DNA from: Beroe ovata
Lineage: Eukaryota; Ctenophora; Nuda; Beroida; Beroidae
Direction of reading: 5' to 3'
DNA length: 15,026 bases
Assembly: GCA_946803715.1 (NCBI GenBank)
Contig: CAMPET010000217.1
Coordinates: 6,078 to 21,103 of the forward strand
This document shows, one piece after another, positions 1-8,037 of this stretch. Below the pieces are notes generated by a model. The model ran no database searches. It was not told the origin of the DNA and saw only the letters and a list, made by a program, of their open reading frames with translations. The translations under genes and the position numbers were made by a program. Position 1 is the stretch's first letter. Every line of letters begins with the position of its first letter.

Positions 1-38
1 GTGTGTGTGTGTAACTGATGGCGGGACCCCCTTTGCAG

Positions 39-1048
39 GCACTCTAAGCGGAACATACATCTACATCGAGACCTCTGTACCACAACAACCTGGCGACAAG
101 GCTGCTGTTATGTCACCACGAATACAGAAAACATCTAGCCGCTGTTTCCTGAGCTTCTGGTACCATATGTCCGGCACACACATCGGATCTCTAGAGGTAT
201 GGACACGCTGGGGTGTGGAGTATGCAGTGTGTCGTGAAGTGCAGTGTCATGGTAGTGCAGTGCCATGGCACTGTAGAACTACGCACTGTAGTGCCACGGC
301 GGTACCATGGTACTGTGGTGTCGAACTGTGGCACTATAGTGCAGTGCCATGGTAGTGCAGTACCATGGCACTGTAGTGTGCAATGCCACGGCACTGTAAT
401 GTAGCACTACTGCACTACCATGATGCAGTTCGTGACCAGCAATTTATATTCGGCCTGGTCGGGAATAGTTCTACTCTCATTATTGTGAACAGTGTAGCAT
501 GGTGGTCCAGCCATGACTCTGAATCTCTGTCTTGAACAAAGACATTACCGGACCTCTAAATACCCTAACTTCTTACCATCTTCCATGGAAAACAGTTCTC
601 TATGAAAATATTCTGAATCGGCTTTGTAAATGCTATGAATATTTAGCTAACCTCTCCGTCTCTCCCGCCCTCCCCGATATTTCTACCAAATACATGACCA
701 GAATGCTGATTAATCACTCCCCCTATCACTCTGAATCCTAAATACTGACTACCCGGGTTCACTGTGATTATTGCTGATAACTGACTCCCATCAGACTAGC
801 TCCCTCTCTCATCCCCGAAAACTGACCCCCCTTATCCATACTCTCTCAGCTGTTCCAAGTGGACCGGTACGGTATCCGAGAAAAGGTATGGGAGAAGGGC
901 GGCAAGGACATGGGTGCTGACTGGCAACACGCCGGTATCTATGTCGGGAACTCCCAGTTCTCACGGTTCGAGTTTGTCGGAACCAAGGGAGAAGGGTATC
1001 AGGGAGACATAGCTGTGGACGATGTCAACTTCGGGCAGTGTAACCCAT
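39..1048 (+). CDS. Exons 1-2: C-terminal part of first MAM domain
   Basis: Exon 1 (39-196) carries the middle of a MAM domain: YIYIETS, a GDKAAVMSP strand, then CFLSFWYHMSGTHIGSLE, which is the family pattern of a conserved Cys followed by an aromatic-rich strand. Exon 2 (850-1048) supplies the end: the W-x-x-A-G-I strand and the diagnostic GYQGDIAVDDVNFGQC. Residues about 1-118 of the partial protein. The N-terminal third of this MAM domain must lie upstream of the window. Exon 1 is entered in phase 1 and left in phase 0; exon 2 ends in phase 1. Confidence 0.9.
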
Positions 1049-4000
1049 GTGAGTGTTGATCCATGTTCTATTTTCATGTGACACTAGAGTACCGACAGTT
1101 GACACGTGTTTCATGTTATACATGTGACGAACTCCCTCATTCCCTCAAACACTCGCTCTCACACACTCCATCCCTCACACATTCCATCCCTCGCACATTC
1201 CATCCCTCAAACACTCTCTCAGTCTCTCACACATTCGCTCTCACACTCTCACTCTCTCACTCCCTCACACTCTCACACACTCTCACTCACTCCATCCCAC
1301 ACATTCCATCCCTCACACTCTCACTCTCACACACTCTCACTCCATCACTCACACATTCTATCACTCTCACTCCATACCCCAGACCTGGACGACTGCAACC
1401 CCCTCACGGAGTTCAAGTGCTACAGTGGGCAGTGTATAGACGCTAGCAGGGTCTGCGATCTTGTCAAGGACTGTTTCGACGAGTCCGACGAGCGTTTCTG
1501 TGGTAAGTAGTACTGTTCAATAACTATTTACTAAGTACTCGGCAGGAGAGGGGAAACTGTGCTTTACTTCCCTGGTAACGGTCGCTGTATTCCCCTCCCC
1601 AAGTGTGGCCAGTCCCAGCTGGACAATGGGCTGACTCAAGAGCTTATTCACGTGTTAACGATCGCACACGCTGAGGTCGCACCTTTTTTAAAGAAGCCAT
1701 GGTTAATTGAACAAATACTCAGCAATCCCTCTCTCTCCCCAGATGCAAACTGTAACTTTGAGGAGGGACTGTGTGGCTGGCACAACGCAGTCAATGACAC
1801 ATTCGACTGGACGCTGTACCGGGGAGAGACAGCCAGTATTGGCACTGGTCCAAAAGTGGACCACACCACACTGACAGAGGAGGGGTACTACCTGTACATC
1901 GAGACGAGTGCCCCGCGCAAACAGGGGGATACGGCCATGATGCAGTCTCACTGGCTTAGTATCAGTGGGAACAACTGCAAACTCTCACTCTACTATCACA
2001 TGGAGGTATGTGTGTGCACTAGGTAGTCAGGGTGTGTGTACTAGGGTGTGTGCACTGGGTATTCAGGGTGTGTGTGTACTAGGGTGTGTGCACTGGGTAT
2101 TCAGGGTGTGTGTGTGCTAGGGTGTGTGTGTGCTAGGGCTGAGGGCAGTGAGGAATGAGTGAAGTGTGTGAAGTGAAGTGGGGTTTATAAAGGCTGGGAG
2201 TTGTGAGAGTGCGTCTGGTGTGTGACTGTAGTGTGGGTGTTGGTGGGGAGTGGGAGAAAAACAGTGTGGGAATTAAGAGTGTGGTAGTGTAGCACATCAA
2301 CCAGTGGTAATAATGTAGTCAGGTTGACCAAGTTCTACAACCCCCTGCTATCCCAGGGCCGAACACTTGGTGCGTTGTCAGTCCAAACTGAGGACACTAA
2401 CGGGGCAGTGACAGTCCTGGGTAATCTGACAGCTGTGGCAGACGGCTGGCAACATGGTGTCTGGGACTTGCAGCAGAGCAGCGAGTTTAGGATCAGTTTC
2501 ACTGGTTATGCTGGCAGCAGTTATGAGGGAGACATCGCAATAGACGATATCTCAATAGTCGGATGCAAGGGTGAGTGGATAGTAGTTATACTCGAGATTA
2601 TCTAGTTTAATATAATGAATATTCACTGAATTATTCTAAACTCGGATATGTCTCAATTTGATAACCATCATCAAATTCCAGCGATGCCGTAATCATTAAG
2701 TTTGCACCATCTGCTATCCTCCCTCACCACTTCTCACCACTCCTCACCACTCACCACTCCCCACCACTTCTCACCACTCCTCACTACTTCTCATCACTCA
2801 CCACTCCTCACCACTCACCACTTCTCTTCTCAGTAATGAGCTCATGTGGACAGAGCAAGTTCACGTGTAATGACAAGTCTTGTGTCAGTGAGACAAGTGA
2901 ATGTGACTTTGAACAGGACTGCAATGACGGATCTGATGAAGCCTCCTGTCGTAAGTTACTCGTGTGAACCTCTTCTGTATTCACTACTCATCTCCCAGCA
3001 AGGGGAAAGCTCACACCCACTCTGACCCCAATCTGACCCACACTCTCTCCCTTTCTCAGCATCCACGTGTGACTTTGAGAAGCACAACACCTGTGGCTGG
3101 GTCAACGACCCTGATGCTGAGGTATCGTGGGAGCTGAACCAGGGACCCACAGCATCCATGCACACTGGACCCGAGGCAGACCACACGAGAAATGACCCTG
3201 ACGGTCAGTATTACTGACCGTATTACTGACTCAGTCAATGATATCCTTGCTACAGTTTACTGACTGTTTGTGTCTGATATTCCGATGCTCGTCACGAGCT
3301 CTGTAATCCTTATCCTATTCAGCTTGTAAACTGCACCACATAGACGAATCATGTCTGATATAGTGATATAACCCAATGCACCCTGGTTTCCCAATTCATC
3401 CAGTACATTCTCATCACACTATACCCCACACCAGGCACGTACCTGTACGCTGAGGCCTCCCTCTCCATGCTCGGATCCAAAGCAAGACTCGTCAGTCCTA
3501 CATTCAAACAGTCAGCAGCAACCTGCAAACTCAACCTATACGCTTACATGTACGGGGACCATATTGGTGAGTCAGGAAATGGCGTGTCGGGTCACATAGG
3601 GAGAATCCCAATTGGGGTGGTTGGGGAAATGCTGGAGTAGACGACTCTACCTGAGGATTGGGGTGGGGTGGTTTAAACAAAATGGAGTGGTTAACACACT
3701 TCACACTCTCACTGACACCTCTCCCACGCCAGGTTCTCTGTTGGTGTATGTGGGACATGACACCACCCCAGTCTTCAATGAGACCGGTGACCATGGCAAG
3801 GGATGGAAGAGTTTCACGGTGAACATTGGAGCGAGGAAGGACTTTGAGGTGTCACTGGTGGCAGTTATGGGCGAGAGCTACAAGGGTGACATCTCTGTGG
3901 ACGATATGGTATTCCAGGATTGTGCTGTCAAAGGTATGTCCCATATATTCCGGATTCCCCTCACACGGCTCAGTGTTGATCATATACTCTAGATGGTATT

Positions 4001-6910
4001 GCGGTAGATGGTACCATGGTATCATGGTTCAGATTGGTAAGTATTAAATCTTACCACCCTCCCTCACTCCCCAGGTTCTGCTACTATCACAGTACCACCC
4101 ACTGACACCACTGTGATAGTGGGGGCTGACGTGAAGTTGACATGTGAGGTGACTGGTAACCCTCTACCTACCATAACCTGGACTGACGGCAACAATATGA
4201 CTATCACTGGAGGTAGGGTTGCTCACACTACATTACAGAGCTGCTCACTGTCACGTGATCACTGGCAGCGCGCATTGAAACGGAAACACGGAAATATAAA
4301 AACTGTTGATAACCTCATGAAACGAAAACAAGCGCGGTGTGTAGTTATGCAATACACGATTCCAATTTATGTAACCCCATGACTTGTGCTCAGATGATCC
4401 GAGAATCACGCTGGGCGGAAATGGCGGCAGCATCCTAGACATCATGGAGTCGCGACTGACAGACAGTGGTCTGTACACCTGTACGGCAGCCAATGATAAG
4501 AGTTCTGTATCTGCTTCAGCACACCTTACCGTACAAGGTATGGATAACTCTGTATGTTAGTGTGTGTGTGTGTCTGTGTCTGTGTGATTGTGTGTTTGTG
4601 TGAGTGTGTGTTTGTGTGTGTCTGTGTGCTTGTGTGTGTGAGTGTGTGTGTGTGCGTGAGTGTGTGTGTGTGTCGAGTAAGTATCTGTCAAGTTTGAACT
4701 ACCTAACAACCCTAGGACACCCCTCTCTCTAATCTCTCTCTGTGATTACCACTCTCTATTTAACCCCCACTCTAACCCCCAATCTCTCTCCCCGTGTTCA
4801 GAAGCTCCACAGAAGTGTCCAGCTGGACGGAGAAGTGACTCTGGTTACACACCGTGTACAAACTGTGCTATCGGCAGCTACCAATCAGACACCGGGCAGA
4901 CATCTTGTCTCCTGTGTCCCAGTGGGCAGACTACAGACGCAGAGGGCAGTGTCTCGCTGACACAGTGTCACGACACCAAGAGACCGTGTGTGGCAGGTAC
5001 GGTTTCAGTGTCAGGACTACAGCCGTGTACACCGTGTCAAGCTGGATATTTCCAGGATGGGACTGGACAGAGGACGTGCAAACAGTGCCAGGCTAACACT
5101 TACCAGGTATGATAGTGACACATGACTGCTGTGGTTTAGCACATGGTATATGCACATTGCACATGGTGGTGGCCATGCAGCACCTGCTGTACCTACTCTA
5201 TCTGGTATCTCACTCACCCCTCTAGCTGGTATCACACTCACCCCTCTAGCTGGTAACTCTAGCTGGTATCGAACTCACTATTACCCTCTCTCCAGGACTC
5301 TACTGGACAGGCAGCGTGTATCGCATGTCCCGAGGGACAGACCACCAATGGACAGGCGGGCTCCACATCTAAGGACGAGTGTAAGGGAATGTGTCCACCT
5401 GGTCAGTACTCCGCCACTGGTTCTTCACCAGGCTGTATTCCGTGTAAGAAGGGATACTACCAGAACCAGGCAGGACAGACCACGTGTATCATCTGTCCGG
5501 GTGGTAACACCACTGACACCTCCGGTACTACCAGCCTCTCCGACTGCAAGAGTGAGTAGTACAAGGGGGTTCCGACCTCATTCAATCTATTCACATTGAC
5601 ATAGTCTGGTCCCAAAGTCCCAAAGTGATTTGAAACACCAACCCCCATGACAGTAATAGAATCACCCATCACATAACCACCAGATCTCAGGATAGAGAAG
5701 CATTCTCTCCCTCTGACCACCACTCTGTAACAATCCCAGGTTACAACAAGTGTCCAGCTGGTTCGTATAACCCGGACACTGGTTACACACCGTGCAGACC
5801 ATGTGCTAAGGGCTACTACAGTAGTGACACGGGTGCATACCAGTGTAGGAAGTGTGCACTAGGATTCAGCACTGTGGGCGAGGGTAGCACATCTCAATCA
5901 GACTGTACTGGTATGTCTCTCCGATAGATAAATGTGTAATGGTTTCGGATTCTAACCATACACAAATGGTTTCGTTAAATATTTTCGATTTAGCGATGAA
6001 TACCTTGCTATTATCTCCACATAGTTCTTCCCCAGCTGAATTCTGTTTCGTAGGGCCCGCTTTTATATTATACCCCCTAAAAGGTACCCCTATTTGAACA
6101 ATTACCCTACATTGATTCTCCCAGAAGGCAATACGTCAGTTCTCATTATCCCCCTCTCCCCAGTGCCCCCACACACCTCTGCACCGCCTGTGGCATATTG
6201 CGCTGCTGGCACATTCAGTAAGACTGGTATGGAGCCGTGTAACGAGTGTATCATCGGGTTCTACCAGCCAGCCAGAGGGCAGACAGAGTGTCTCAAGTGT
6301 CCTGAGGGTCTGACCACAGAGAGTGTGGGCAGCGAACAGAAGGGTAACTGTGTGAGGAATAGTGCAGAGAAACAGACAGGATTGTCCACTGGAACACTCA
6401 GTGTCATCGGTTAGTTCATCATCAGAAATCACTCATCTATGATGATCGGTGATGAGAAATGATGTCTCGTTACTATGCCTCCTATGAAATATCAAATTTT
6501 AGACGCTATAATTATCCCACTCTATTCCCCACAGGAGTGATAATTGGCATCGTGATTCTTGTCGTCATAGTGACTGTACTTCTGTTTGTTCGGCATCGCC
6601 GGATGAACGCTGGAGCTACGAACAGACTTGTTCTGAATGACACTGTGGCTGCAAGTAATGTGGGGTATGGGAGTGATGCCAACCCACCACGGGGATTCAT
6701 GAACCCCATGTATGATGACCCCACTGATAGAGTGAGTAGAAACTTGAGTTGGAAACCAGAAACGGAACCAATAGTTCCGAACCATACCAACCTTTTTCAA
6801 TTTGACTCTGATTCATCATCCACCTCTTGCAGCAAGATTTGAACATCGAACTCGAGGAAACATCTCACGGAGTGGTGAACCCAACGTTCCAGTCTCCGAG
6901 TGACGTGTGA
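39..6910 (+). CDS. MAM/LDLa/Ig/cysteine-repeat type I membrane receptor, 5'-partial, 17 exons
   Basis: Exons by GT-AG and frame: 39-196, 850-1048, 1383-1502, 1743-2005, 2357-2570, 2834-2950, 3060-3203, 3435-3566, 3733-3933, 4075-4212, 4394-4537, 4802-5106, 5296-5551, 5740-5910, 6164-6409, 6535-6731, 6833-6910. Joined, they give 1026 complete codons and a TGA with no frame conflict; the first codon is split and its first base lies upstream of the window. Domains in order: MAM (partial), LDLa, MAM, LDLa, MAM, Ig, about five GCC2/GCC3-like modules, one transmembrane helix, a 72-residue cytosolic tail. MAM, LDLa and Ig are adhesion or ligand-binding modules, so a cell-surface receptor or adhesion protein is inferred; ligand and pathway are unknown. 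No kinase, phosphatase or protease domain is seen. I do not recognise a named orthologue. Signal peptide and N-terminal exons are missing, so total length is unknown. Exon edges are read by eye without transcript support. Confidence 0.88.
197..849 (+). other. Intron 1 (653 bp) with palindromic repeat cluster
   Basis: GTATGG donor and CTCTCTCAG acceptor. The first 230 bases hold the CCATGG-centred palindrome cluster listed separately. From about 430 to 849 the DNA is unremarkable and pyrimidine-rich towards the acceptor. I see no further exon; the short open frames here read only repeat sequence. Confidence 0.75.
236..425. repeat. Cluster of degenerate CCATGG-centred palindromes
   Basis: Variants of the 16-base palindrome CAGTGCCATGGCACTG recur on both strands (for example near 259-274, 301-314, 341-352 and 360-373), with derivatives such as GGTACCATGGTACTG and TAGTGCCACGG. 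Because each unit is self-complementary, the whole tract can fold into many alternative hairpins. The repeat drives several overlapping spurious open frames on both strands. Confidence 0.75.
1130..1375. repeat. Pyrimidine-rich (TCTCACAC/CATTCCATCCC) minisatellite in intron 2
   Basis: Intron 2 (1049-1382) is mostly irregular repeats of TCTCACAC, CATTCCATCCC and CTCACACTC running up to the CCCCAG acceptor. The coding strand is almost free of G here, so the tract also works as an extended polypyrimidine stretch. The long open frames across it are a low-complexity artefact. Confidence 0.8.
1383..1502 (+). CDS. Exon 3: first LDL-receptor class A domain
   Basis: One exon encodes one complete LDLa module (residues about 119-158). 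It has six cysteines in the usual spacing (DDC, FKC, GQC, RVC, KDC, RFC) and an acidic calcium-binding end, CFDESDERFC. It starts and ends in phase 1, so it is a symmetric, shuffle-competent exon. LDLa modules bind calcium and commonly mediate ligand contact outside the cell; the ligand here is unknown. Confidence 0.93.
1503..1742 (+). other. Intron 3 (240 bp)
   Basis: GTAAGT donor, CTCCCCAG acceptor. The second half (1559-1742) happens to be open in the frame of exon 4 and contains GNGRCIPLPKC, which resembles the middle of an LDLa domain. No acceptor that I can see would include it in frame, so it is treated as intron. Confidence 0.7.
1743..2570 (+). CDS. Exons 4-5: second MAM domain, complete
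   Basis: Exon 4 (1743-2005) encodes NCNFEEGLCGW, FDWTLYRGETASIGTGP, YYLYIETS and CKLSLYYHME; exon 5 (2357-2570) encodes GRTLGALSV through SSYEGDIAIDDISIVGCK. These are the standard MAM landmarks in order: an N-terminal C-x-F-E, the TGP-x-x-DHT region, the Y-x-x-E strand, the Cys before the aromatic strand, and the final GDIAIDD. Residues about 160-317. Splice junction phase 0, outer phases 1-1. MAM domains typically act in homophilic adhesion or receptor assembly. Confidence 0.93.
2006..2150. repeat. GT-rich minisatellite in intron 4
   Basis: The first 145 bases of intron 4 (2006-2356) are tandem variants of a unit of about 58 bases containing GTGTGTGCACTGGGTATTCA and GTGTGTACTAGG. The rest of the intron is G-rich on the coding strand (AGTGTGGG, GTGAAGTG) with nothing else recognisable. 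Repeats beginning at the donor GTATGTGTGTG are likely length-variable. Confidence 0.75.
2720..2830. repeat. CCTCACCACT tandem repeats in intron 5
   Basis: Imperfect tandem copies of CTCACCACTC / CACTTCTCAC fill the 3' half of intron 5 (2571-2833) and run into the acceptor TTCTCTTCTCAG. Confidence 0.8.
2834..2950 (+). CDS. Exon 6: second LDL-receptor class A domain
   Basis: A second single-exon LDLa module (residues about 318-356): SSCGQSKFTC, SCVSETSEC, then the calcium box DCNDGSDEASC. All six cysteines and the DxSDE acidic residues are present. Phase 1-1, like exon 3. Confidence 0.93.
3060..3933 (+). CDS. Exons 7-9: third MAM domain, complete
   Basis: Exons 3060-3203, 3435-3566 and 3733-3933, all in phase 1. 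Landmarks: STCDFEKHNTCGW, VSWELNQGPTASMHTGPEADHT, TYLYAEAS, SKARLVSP, CKLNLYAYMYGDHIG, KGWKSFTVNIG and the closing SYKGDISVDDMVFQDC. Residues about 357-515. This MAM is cut by two internal introns at positions different from those in the second MAM, which has one. Confidence 0.93.
4075..4537 (+). CDS. Exons 10-11: immunoglobulin (I-set-like) domain
   Basis: Exons 4075-4212 and 4394-4537 (phase 1-1-1). The first half carries VGADVKLTCEVTGNPLPTITW, giving the first Ig cysteine and the core tryptophan; the second carries ITLGGNGGSILDI and DSGLYTCTAAND, the D-x-G-x-Y-x-C signature with the second cysteine, and ends in SASAHLTVQ. Residues about 516-609. The overall pattern is that of I-set or C2-type Ig domains of adhesion receptors. 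The intron interrupts the domain centrally. Confidence 0.93.
4559..4673. repeat. (GT)n microsatellite in intron 11
   Basis: About 115 bases of interrupted GT repeat (TGTGTGTG with TCTGTG, TTTGTG and GAGTGTG variants) in the intron between the Ig and cysteine-rich exons (4538-4801). A pyrimidine-rich tract follows before the acceptor at 4801. Confidence 0.92.
4802..6409 (+). CDS. Exons 12-15: tandem GCC2/GCC3-like cysteine-rich repeats
   Basis: Exons 4802-5106, 5296-5551, 5740-5910 and 6164-6409 encode about five modules (residues about 610-935) of the form CPAG...PC-x-x-C-x-x-G-x-Y-x-x-x-x-G-Q-x-x-C-x-x-C-P-x-G-x-T-T...C, the pattern of the GCC2_GCC3/ephrin-receptor-like (TNFR-like) cysteine families. 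Examples: CAIGSYQSDTGQTSCLLCPS, CKKGYYQNQAGQTTCIICPG, CAKGYYSSDTGAYQC and CIIGFYQPARGQTECLKCPE. Exons 12 and 13 join in phase 0 inside a module (NTYQ/DSTG); the other outer edges are phase 1. They form a disulphide-rich stalk before the membrane. I cannot separate GCC2_GCC3 from related cysteine-repeat families by eye. Confidence 0.9.
5195..5275. repeat. Short tandem repeats (CTAGCTGGTATC) in intron 12
   Basis: Three to four copies of a unit of about 24 bases, CTAGCTGGTATCACACTCAC with following CCCT, lie in intron 12 (5107-5295). Confidence 0.7.
6535..6910 (+). CDS. Exons 16-17: transmembrane helix and cytoplasmic tail
   Basis: Exon 16 (6535-6731) begins directly with the helix VIIGIVILVVIVTVLLFV (residues 937-954) followed by the stop-transfer RHRR, giving an outside-N, inside-C topology. 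The 72-residue tail has NPMY (992-995), an NPxY-type motif recognised by PTB-domain or clathrin adaptor proteins in other receptors, and NPTF (1017-1020), a similar NPxF motif. It ends PSDV, which fits a class I PDZ ligand (S at -2, V at 0). Exon 17 (6833-6910) ends at TGA 6908-6910. No kinase or TIR domain is present. Confidence 0.9.
6732..6832 (+). other. Intron 16, readable if retained
   Basis: GTGAGT donor and CTCTTGCAG acceptor, 101 bp. Read-through is open in the exon 16 frame and would add 36 residues, ending in SCSKI at a TGA at 6840-6842. A retained transcript would lose the NPTF and PDZ-type end but keep NPMY. No evidence of retention is available from sequence alone. Confidence 0.55.
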
Positions 6911-7073
6911 TGACGTCATTACAACCCACGTGACGTATCACGTTGTTGTCATGACAACCTAAATATTGTCAGTACACGTGGTACGAAGCGTGACCGCGAC
7001 CCGATTCCAGTGATGACGTCATAGATAGACAATTCCCGTGACCGAATGGAGAATAGGTCTATTCTTGACGTCA
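6911..7073. promoter_or_regulatory. Three perfect CRE octamers just after the receptor stop codon
   Basis: TGACGTCA occurs at 6911-6918, 7014-7021 and 7066-7073, with related ACGTGAC and TGACGTAT half-sites nearby. The octamer is the CREB/ATF consensus. The first abuts the stop codon. In copy B one perfect site is conserved (11136-11143) and the other is mutated to TGACGTTA; the first lies outside the duplicated segment. The region probably overlaps the 3' UTR, so function as a DNA element is inference. Confidence 0.45.
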
Positions 7074-7640
7074 TCACTTCTTTTGTATTCGTTTAAAGCT
7101 TTAATTTTAATAAGAGAGGACTCGGTTTAAGGTTATACATTATTGATAGCATCACCATTTCTGGGGCAAGTATATTATGTTCTGTAAATAGGCGTGGTTA
7201 TCACTTGCATATTGAGAAGAGAGCTTGAACTCAGGGACTCCCGTTGTCTGTTAGTTGCGGCACAACCGTACGATTACCGCAACTTTTCGGCGGTTGTGGG
7301 ACAGAGATGGGAGAAATCTCTGATTCTTACTCTCTTCGCAATAGAGACAATTCAGTATTTTGTAAATTTTATTCATATTTAAAGCTGTACTACAGTATTT
7401 TATTTATTTTCTGAGCACCTGCAGGCTCTGCCCAATGTATTGTGTTTTAGTAAACAAAGTTGTTTGTGGTCCGACGCTGTGTTTCTATGTTTTCGTGATT
7501 AAATCTATGTTTTAAATTATTTGTTGTGTTCCGTATTGAAAAGTTTTAGTATTACTCCTTTCAGTGTTTATGTTACGAACCGATTTGTTATACTGGCAGT
7601 TACGCTTTCTGATTTTGTTTTATTCTCATTGTACACTTAT
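6932..7640. repeat. Downstream flank of the receptor gene, copy A of a large duplication
   Basis: Begins GACGTATCACGTTGTTGTCA and is nearly identical at first to 11054 onward, then accumulates substitutions and small indels until similarity fades around 7640. It probably includes the receptor 3' UTR. I found no canonical plus-strand AATAAA close to the stop codon. A possible structured segment inside it (7211-7342) is listed separately. Confidence 0.85.
7211..7342. other. Inverted-repeat segment, copy A (possible structured RNA or small element)
   Basis: ATTG-A-GAAGAGAG (7211-7223) pairs with CTCTCTTC-G-CAAT (7330-7342). Inside, AGTTGCGG pairs with CCGCAACT, and CTCCC can pair with GGGAG. 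The flanks are well conserved with copy B while the interior is much more diverged, yet copy B keeps the same pairing. Could be a structured 3' UTR element, an ncRNA or a small inverted-repeat transposon. Confidence 0.5.
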
Positions 7641-8028
7641 ACACGTGTTTTAATGCCTCATTACTCATTCTCTCCTCCTCCCGATCAGTCGACTTGTCTG
7701 TGTCACATTCTGATTCACAGTTTCACTGTCAGACAAGTCGCTGGCCGGGACCCGGACACAGGACAGCACCGGATGGGGCTGTGACCAAAGACCAAGTGGA
7801 AACTGGGAAGAACAGAAAAACTGGAAGTGGAAATTGCAATTACCAATTTTTATTTCCACTGGTATTGGTCACACTACCAGTACCATGGAAGTGATTCTGC
7901 CTCCCGGGTTGACTGCTGTAGCTGTAGCGTTTCTAATGCAAAAAGTTGCTCCCCTCATGCCTAGCGATGCTAGGCCCAGTGCAGTGTGCGAGCAAAATAA
8001 AATTCTCGACGGTGGACAGGGTCCGTTG
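7641..8028. other. Spacer, copy A, no gene seen
   Basis: No convincing coding sequence. It contains a perfect 11-bp hairpin stem (CGACTTGTCTG 7690-7700 with CAGACAAGTCG 7730-7740). A looser inverted repeat lies around 7821-7870 (GGAAGTGGAAATT against ATTTCCACT). A degenerate relative of the arm of the 8311-8590 element sits near 7978-8012 (AATTCTCGAC). Confidence 0.6.
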
Positions 8029-8037
8029 GTGTTAATA

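Noticed and set aside
5-404. Open frames on both strands across exon 1 and the CCATGG cluster
   Set aside because: Only 39-196 is exon. The remainder reads palindromic repeat in several frames at once, and the MAM frame leaves at a good donor at 197.
1130-1375. Possible CRISPR-like array (regular TCTCACAC repeats)
   Set aside because: No constant repeat length or unique spacers, and it is inside a spliced intron of a eukaryotic gene.
1063-1446. Long Ser/His/Leu/Thr-rich open frames before the first LDLa domain
   Set aside because: These are translation of the CT-rich minisatellite; the LDLa exon has a clear acceptor at 1382 and matching phase.
6136-6432. 98-residue minus-strand open frame opposite exon 15
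   Set aside because: Shadow of a cysteine-rich coding exon; no domain or splice logic of its own.
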